NCBI RefSeq assembly: GCF_963678635.1
Contig: NC_087067.1
Span: forward strand, 11,825,716-11,889,715
Reading direction: 5' to 3'
Source of the DNA: Symsagittifera roscoffensis
Taxonomy: Eukaryota > Xenacoelomorpha > Acoela > Convolutidae
DNA: 64,000 nt
Under the pieces are notes generated by a model. It did no database searches and had not been told where the DNA came from. It worked only from the letters and a program-made list of their open reading frames with translations. Position numbers and translations under genes: made by a program. The first letter of the stretch is position 1; every line of letters starts with the position of its first letter. Positions 61,701 through 64,000 of the stretch are shown in pieces.

Positions 61701-62206
61701 CACCTTTTGGACGAATCTTTGAATCGTATTTTGATCTCCCGAACCATTATTCGAACAATATCGTGATAACGGACAGCGATTTCATACTCACGGAACGCAC
61801 ATGCGCCATAGCGATAACTGCGGACGTAAGCTTCAAAACAGCACTAGCGGCCGACTTTAAAAGGGAGTACAAGAATATCGAGTTTTTGTGGAAACAGAGG
61901 CCGGGTGTAGGAGGAGTGATAGCGTTGCCCCCTGTTGCATCACAGATACCAGGGAAATATTTGTGTTTTTTGGTTACGAAAGCTACTGATAGGCAACACG
62001 TGACTCCGGAGAGCTTGGTGTTGGCCTTGACTCGACTTAGGGATTTCCTGGTTGAGAGAGGTGTGACCTCTCTCTCGTTGCCAGTGTACGATCCTAATAG
62101 GGGAAAGCTACATCCGAGAGAGTTGTACGCTCTTGTGCATGTGATATTTTCAGAGACTGACATAGAGGTTTACTTACATAAAAAATACTATCTGAGCATA
62201 TGCTAA
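52724..62206 (+). CDS. gag-pol: gag-pol polyprotein with C-terminal macro-like domain
   Basis: ATG at 52724 (MQRRDSLGS) is the first in frame; the open frame extends 20 codons upstream without ATG. Of 3160 residues: N-terminal Ser/Arg/Glu-rich region (1-280), coiled coil (about 290-400), capsid-like helices (510-700), CCHC knuckles at 741-754 and 793-806, protease DTGA at 1103-1106, RT with YVDD at 1588-1591, RNase H from about 1734 (DTDAS), a 550-residue insert, integrase HHCC (H2379, H2384, C2414, C2417) and catalytic D2445, D2504, E2540 (DX35E), GPF module near 2681. Then come about 330 acidic residues and a terminal domain (3012-3160) that reads like a macro domain. All catalytic residues expected of a working gypsy pol are visible. 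Gag and pol are fused in one frame with no shift or stop, so protein ratio must be set otherwise. About twice the length of common gypsy polyproteins. Confidence 0.93.
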   Translation: MQRRDSLGSTTKIPRLSKGSTRKFRTRRSQTSFSSASDAFAEDESTKGQPDLSVIEMRLRSEKNLDGNQGRSAEAEPASETPVDPFDEGERTLIRPNFEPDGVLEREEVERTEETSERSEVEPREEVLYRGMSKSETKSYKWRREPSHLTSAHSSLAKQSNNAMMSSMSPGKEQTFSKAKKSWKSLYDERMASLPTVGLTSSDDYPEITHPDVNFTPCPRNEKSRKASSVSPTRPMSDGITMGASSTFDRLMTSMHKQKDGASSSTRLPPQLTSSSLGLTPPLGAAGDISDMFAGVMNGLDELRRDMTKRIDQVDERAHHGRENLKDELTHVKSQARFDQARLIRDTDQCLAESLAQANKESEEREARMTREIERLLNDHDNTYAQTMTGLERRLDAKSDLMMRKLDAILNGNSWQEHSNSRERSRHANVGDGTGNSARAQQGSRTNYEHRNKERPRAAPQRPGWTNPVPPEADATPETRLPTVPQVSSVPDLTTVSQDTTMYASMFEPLNRSLETFITKLSKSTERGERSRRTLKKPKSYKDESDGCIDTWIEVMKLHFEEENLSKKQECSALTSNLEGTALNCVMAKRANERDSARKIFDILLNRFGSGVQGHQAMVKFEKRRQRDEESIDKFLDDLELLRRRSNPDERISERNLAIASKFMDGVRSEELKTMLATHFTLSLDQVPTPDDLRMKSREYLLIKPRAQNRYSNYGNYSGTNTGANSSWYKPRDDMDKRRSCANCGSMDHHVSACSAYKQNMKAIGYFLEDADATDEDHEEYVRGLIMKYGPRCFFCNLEGHFKSDCTQFWDAVADAKHPRHEEALSGVKASRARLMNEAESRRKETTPSTFATKKVKTWPDEVVASNLEAESSSPLKVDYGLAARTALQNVKQDLATKEVEQWVRSELESTDLRESLNVLSKTTRAEDEKEPKKQGLKLNVISGKTFGMTKAGTKIMSIISVAGHQVVKNLSEPSEITLVHLDIYADYLKEKDPKLDSRAVRALLTTGGPRLMKVDGHYIDVHGPYPILMNVDGINIYTKAHITDANDQVGRIYIGQEELKVRRIGHNAMLEQDAVHIGCEADLAAHVLDVQGRQLSVKGLLDTGAVVSVMPVKTWTDMGFERSDLIPTNIRLAAANQGAIYVTGRTPIISLQLGGRHLWMSFLVVENLDESDHFILGRDFVRNFDVTIDLNDGLIRIRDPERKYEKRPLNKILINQAKVPIFLDRKVRLKPNQAVIATFRMRNLNELSNDRQVCLVPNPNSKSSAILGRSFSLTQSGLCVSVLLNTEATTVTIQRGKKLGYALPLNTDFLSVENLKKFDVTKCPLHANQECIMKRVIELKSSRKLFSMKSETDDGLSSCSNFPERPTEAELAANRPVLPEIEHLKGKISDKELDSLRAVLNRNADVFSKHKADIGCCNFVEHEIEIEEGSVPHREGARRMTPNKSEACRKEIEMLMEYDMIEPSKSPWACGVVMAKKKGGQLRFCCDFRYLNAVTIKDAYPIPRIDESLSKLGDAKFFTTLDLGSAFWQVPLRKQDREKTGFACELGLFQWKRMPFGLCNATATFQRLMAQALTSVTKKYGNLIMCYVDDVVIATPTLEDHIERLEEVFSCMKQAGLKCKPSKCEILKDSIKYLGRLVDKHGVRPDPEAVEAVLTWKAPKTDTQLMSFLGFANYYREFIKGYADKIYPMQKLMRNKGKKFTWTDEAQVSFENIKRELCEAPVLGMPTEKGMFVLDTDASVVAISGILHQEQEWNGRTVLRPIAYGSKVLSDTEMKYGAPKAEMFAVITFVEKYRAYLGSAPFKLRVDNRALAWLKTYSMDQSYIGRWIVRLDGYHMIIEHRTRDKHQNADSLSKKTEFYERLEEKQVNQSEIKDGFSFLDKETYDELPLTRWLDKSGHPIPGHPDLPVETAAEIKLLARGEPVPLDLLVRSNLVQQELTRLGINSIALLNKTVNVAPDVMGKLRDLLDREVDRHDREWRETMQRLTVTERTEKRPVSIRSRGVERDCRSIVNQLVTSMPKEVLLRTSFTEYGTSNQNQATEEVRIRSKSSFTRRVHFTDAKEEYEPSPDCSSMDETMSGESDTFEPVKDVSSDESDIFEPVQDDLSGERLTRPPRGRILSGESGSKRPMDRVLSGESRNISDNLEYDVEESVVSSGDSRPQSWDNTSETTSNSDVSEIAIHSLLVDWKQRGLDREIHQDPDRDRYTSDEEGTVVDNAADELELIAVSKRPTRLLPHGTVVRTNLEPPVQEATPLKKIWCVKLMDDAHAPEIMSGQMNVVKTYLKARYRLSDLLRAQRNDRMTSSLKRWIENGAPDKGDLEEDSYKILKQFYLKRKDLLYLNKDGIVACKRKEEDKVLYKYNSIVLPQLYQTELLFRSHDQMGHQGVDKVYNRIQKRFEWPGLKKACEKWIAACLSCQQAKDPRKLRFPLQSIESSGFNEVVQIDHQKICMTATGYNQVLVMIDHFTKYAEAAPCMTASAEETCDHLINVWIARHGCPITFQSDNGKAFVGDLTKELMKRSQVAQAHSTTYHPQTNGLVERQNRTLVSMLRVYCSRYMDDWDKHLPQVMGAYNSTEHSTTGISPHMMLTGHEKALPLTFFYPEYEGKRTAPQTYVRDVIRRQQDLNDLCRRNTQQAQIRQKRRFDKRTADAKAYSVGDYVWVFQEVVPPKGTKKLLKKWRGPFQITEVHQGGRFYRLSTGRAAHYENIKPHNASSEDWCIPADMQEGDYLIVDPACEVNERGTRDKNDGNEMVDNCDLPLDLELTERVEVDDETLPYAEEDWDCPEQTEIDKGIQPDFPLTMETRQSKRGKNQKKYNPYGEDFVVDRIVVSDVIDSLVGLDEVAILKEIDLVNDMDQDWIDDRSEPEVEFEPEAEQTHEQELTNLRVLEWLHDLPTDPKETILTIQDVDRDGVRYISHDNTESNWVAPDGPLRVPQSNLGLLDFGRSTGTSMDIFVRGVGVGLTHTENLMIKKLKSARETGELETEGENAKEPPFGRIFESYFDLPNHYSNNIVITDSDFILTERTCAIAITADVSFKTALAADFKREYKNIEFLWKQRPGVGGVIALPPVASQIPGKYLCFLVTKATDRQHVTPESLVLALTRLRDFLVERGVTSLSLPVYDPNRGKLHPRELYALVHVIFSETDIEVYLHKKYYLSIC
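58340..59850 (+). other. insert between RNase H and integrase with SGES repeats
   Basis: Residues about 1873-2376 of the polyprotein separate RNase H from the integrase zinc domain; most gypsy elements have only a short tether here. Residues about 2077-2140 contain five SGE(S)-type repeats (MSGESDTFEPVKD, SSDESDIFEPVQD, LSGER, LSGESGSKRPMDR, LSGESRN). The rest is acidic and unstructured-looking, without a known domain. Confidence 0.7.
61758..62206 (+). other. macro-like domain at the polyprotein C-terminus
   Basis: Residues 3012-3160 follow the strand-helix order of a macro domain of the OARD1/TARG1 kind: NIVITDSDFILT, CAIAITADVSFKTALAADFK, GVGGVIALPP, YLCFLVTKATDR, PESLVLALTRLRDFLVERGV, TSLSLPVYDP and a final TDIEVYLH strand after VHVIFSE. 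The VTK and GVTSLSLP segments are the most telling. The glycine-rich and GCGLD-like loops of active hydrolases are replaced by FKTALA and DPNRG, so ADP-ribose hydrolysis is doubtful; binding is possible. Family call is by eye. Confidence 0.5.
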
Positions 62207-62636
62207 GAATTGCGCTCGGCGATAAGTGGTTTTTATTAAGTTGCTCGATAAGAATTAGAGTCAAGTTTTAGATTAGGTTAGGTCTTAGGTACAGTATTAG
62301 GGATTAGGTTTTTATGTGATGTTTATGTTATGTTATTGTGATGTTATGTTTTATGTTAGTGTCATAAAAGACCTGGGGCACCCCAGGTCATCAAGGTGAC
62401 AGCGTACATTCATGCTACTCTGACAAAAGTAAAGGTGGACGATCCACCTTGGTGCTAAAATTTTAAATCAGAATTGAAAAAGAGAATTTCAATGGAGAGT
62501 TTTAGAGAATTGATTGATGTTGCATCTTAAAATGATGGTTCTAAGTCGCGACCTGTCTTTTAGATCTTGATTGATCGGAAATTGTTTACTGACACTGAAT
62601 CAGAAGAGATTACACGAAGAATCAACACGAAAAGAA
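62207..62636 (+). other. spacer between gag-pol and ORF2 with strong hairpins
   Basis: The spacer has an inverted repeat GACCTGGGG/CCCCAGGTC (62370-62389, 2-nt loop) and AAGGTGGA/TCCACCTT (62432-62450, 3-nt loop). A TTATGT-rich simple stretch precedes them (62312-62360). A pyrimidine-rich CTGTCTTTTAG near 62555-62566 is a plausible splice acceptor for a spliced ORF2 mRNA. Confidence 0.65.
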
Positions 62637-64000
62637 ATGGGAGATACTAACGAACTCATGGAATTCCTCTCAGCGAGTCTAGGAGCGACTCTAGACGAGA
62701 TCTATCAGCGGCTGATCGATTGTGACTTCACACGAGAAGACCCGGGGTTGGCGATGTTTGTGGTCGCACTCCTCAATGCACTGGGAAGAGAGGGTCGAGG
62801 GAATCGCCCTACGGAAGTAGTGTTGATGTTGGCCTTCGGTGAGTCCGGGACCGCCGAGAGAGGCCGAAACCGATTGATGAGATGGAGGCGCGGAGAAATG
62901 TCCGGCCACGACCTGGCTCGTGAGCCGGGACTAGGCGAGCAAAGGGACCACCGGCTAGGTGAGATGCCCTTACCTGTCCAACCTGCGCAGCCATTAATCG
63001 GAGCGAAGAGACAGCGTGATGGGCCAGGCCCGTCACACTCGGTCGACTCTCCAACAGCTGCTCCTCCCCTGAAGAGAGTGAGAGTGAGCGAGATAGAGAT
63101 CCAGACGTCGGAAACGATTGAAACACTGGAGAAGAAGGAGAGGGACCAGAGTGAGCTGTGTGCCAAACTTCAGGAGTACAGGACCATAGCTCGGGAGAGA
63201 GACGAATGGAAAAAGAAATTCGAAGATCTGCAGGTGGCCTACAAGGAGGATGAGATAAAGCACCTGAAGGAGCTGTATATGGCGAAGGTGAGCCAAGTGT
63301 CACCGGAAATCCTGGCGAGCATGAGGTCCTCGGAGGGATCTAACGACACACGCCCCAGGACAACCGCGCAGGAGCTGTGCGCATCGAGAGGACCTGAGGT
63401 TCTGGATTTGCATGCATCAAAGGGGCACGAGGCTCCTCAGCAGACACGACCGTCTGCTTCGAGTCAGAGGTTCACGATACCAGACCCTTCTGACACCTAT
63501 CTAGCTCCTCAATTTCAGGAATCATTTAACCAAGTGGCCAGAGCCGCGATGGATGAGATCAACAGAGGCACTGAACGGACACTGGCTAGGATCGTTCCTT
63601 CCCAGCGTCGTGATCATTCATCAGATGGCTCTGAGCGGGCAACCCGCACGATAGCGTGCTCTGCGCCTGGTGGAGTCTTCAAGAAGTCTCGCGTGGTAGA
63701 TATCAGGAAGAACCTGATGACACGTCATCAGTTCACGCAAGTGCCAGCCGAGCATCCTCGAGCCTGCTTGAACGACATGAGCTGGAACCCCGCCACGAGC
63801 GACCAAGTGATTCCCCCAGGGAGTCGCCATTTGATCATTGGAGACAGTCTGGTGAGAGATCTGAATGAGATCTCCGTCTATGGCCAGACTACCACTCTGT
63901 CCTTTGGAGGAGCCTCAGTGGCTCAAGTGATCAAAATGATGGAGTTCCAGGGCGAGGATCGTCTGGATACATTGATAATAATGCTGGGGACTAATGACGT
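62637..64000 (+). CDS. ORF2 with SGNH (GDSL) hydrolase-like domain, runs off window
   Basis: ATG at 62637 opens 454 full codons with no stop to the window edge. Residues 1-110 are helical and acidic (MGDTNELMEFLSASLGATLD), 110-135 basic and Pro-rich, 140-225 a coiled coil, 230-390 a linker. The C-terminal part reads HLIIGDSLVRDL (block I GDS at 402-404), SFGGAS (block II, 422-427) and TLIIMLGTND (block III GTND at 451-454). The spacing and motifs fit an SGNH/GDSL hydrolase. The catalytic block V Asp/His lies beyond the edge. Known SGNH esterase domains occur in CR1-like LINE ORF1 proteins. Here the ORF occupies the env position of the gypsy-like element, and its base composition matches gag-pol. 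It could alternatively belong to a separate element that starts here. Confidence 0.8.
   Translation, partial: MGDTNELMEFLSASLGATLDEIYQRLIDCDFTREDPGLAMFVVALLNALGREGRGNRPTEVVLMLAFGESGTAERGRNRLMRWRRGEMSGHDLAREPGLGEQRDHRLGEMPLPVQPAQPLIGAKRQRDGPGPSHSVDSPTAAPPLKRVRVSEIEIQTSETIETLEKKERDQSELCAKLQEYRTIARERDEWKKKFEDLQVAYKEDEIKHLKELYMAKVSQVSPEILASMRSSEGSNDTRPRTTAQELCASRGPEVLDLHASKGHEAPQQTRPSASSQRFTIPDPSDTYLAPQFQESFNQVARAAMDEINRGTERTLARIVPSQRRDHSSDGSERATRTIACSAPGGVFKKSRVVDIRKNLMTRHQFTQVPAEHPRACLNDMSWNPATSDQVIPPGSRHLIIGDSLVRDLNEISVYGQTTTLSFGGASVAQVIKMMEFQGEDRLDTLIIMLGTND

Larger units (their letters stand above)
49620..64000 (+). mobile_element. large Ty3/gypsy-like retroelement, right end off window
   Basis: Plus-strand element with a leader of about 3 kb or more, a 3160-codon gag-pol frame (52724-62206) and a downstream second ORF (62637 to beyond 64000). 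RT-RNase H precedes integrase, so it is Ty3/gypsy type. The frame is completely open and G+C-richer than the host DNA, arguing for recent activity. The left coordinate is only where the leader repeat modules start. TATA-like TTTATATAGAG at 50548 and AATAAA at 50719 suggest that LTR-type promoter and poly(A) signals lie in this part, but no LTR pair can be seen within the window. Confidence 0.8.

Noticed and set aside
52927-62163. Many antisense and shifted frames across the gag-pol gene
   Set aside because: Shadows of the G+C-rich coding frame; no independent motifs.

Overview
The window looks like AT-rich metazoan chromosomal DNA. It carries two host genes, both on the minus strand and both with ordinary GT-AG introns. 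The larger is a TSNAXIP1-like gene (translin-associated factor X-interacting protein), usually linked to cilia, flagella and sperm. I assembled 14 phase-consistent coding exons between 36200 and 613, and the 3' end probably lies off the left edge. The smaller is a complete two-coding-exon EIF5A gene (42319 to 41517) with the hypusination lysine. I cannot name the phylum from sequence alone.

The rest is dominated by mobile and repetitive DNA. Introns of the TSNAXIP1-like gene hold a recent 1.86-kb tandem duplication (8721-12447) followed by a diverged third copy, 3' tails of old non-LTR retrotransposons, tRNA-derived SINE-like pieces, several dispersed short-repeat families, and a 7.6-kb Ty3/gypsy-type element (20867-28503, minus strand). 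That element has 326-bp LTRs identical by eye, a 5-bp target duplication and a PBS/PPT. Its coding frame is interrupted once by a TAG inside the protease region, and gag has no in-frame ATG. The segment 37.9-40.9 kb is a degenerate satellite. Around EIF5A and up to 48.2 kb lie a decayed, internally deleted LINE, a hAT-type MITE with a perfect 8-bp target duplication, and minisatellites.

From about 49.6 kb to the right edge the composition becomes visibly richer in G+C. Here lies a second, very large Ty3/gypsy-like element on the plus strand. It has a long leader packed with ACCCTCCG/CGGAGGGT modules, a tandem 186-bp hairpin repeat, and one uninterrupted gag-pol frame of 3160 codons (52724-62206). 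Domain order is capsid, two CCHC knuckles, aspartic protease, RT, RNase H, a long insert, HHCC/DDE integrase and a GPF module. After about 480 further residues comes a C-terminal domain that reads like a macro (ADP-ribose-binding) domain. A spacer of about 430 bp with two strong hairpins leads to a second ORF (62637 to beyond 64000), open to the window edge. Its C-terminal part has the GDS, GGAS and LGTND blocks of an SGNH (GDSL) hydrolase. A gypsy-type polyprotein with a macro-like tail, followed by an esterase-like ORF where env would be expected, is the most unusual thing in this window.

The two genes share orientation, with EIF5A about 5.3 kb upstream of the TSNAXIP1-like start codon. Nothing suggests they are functionally linked. 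All family assignments come from reading motifs; no database search was possible.
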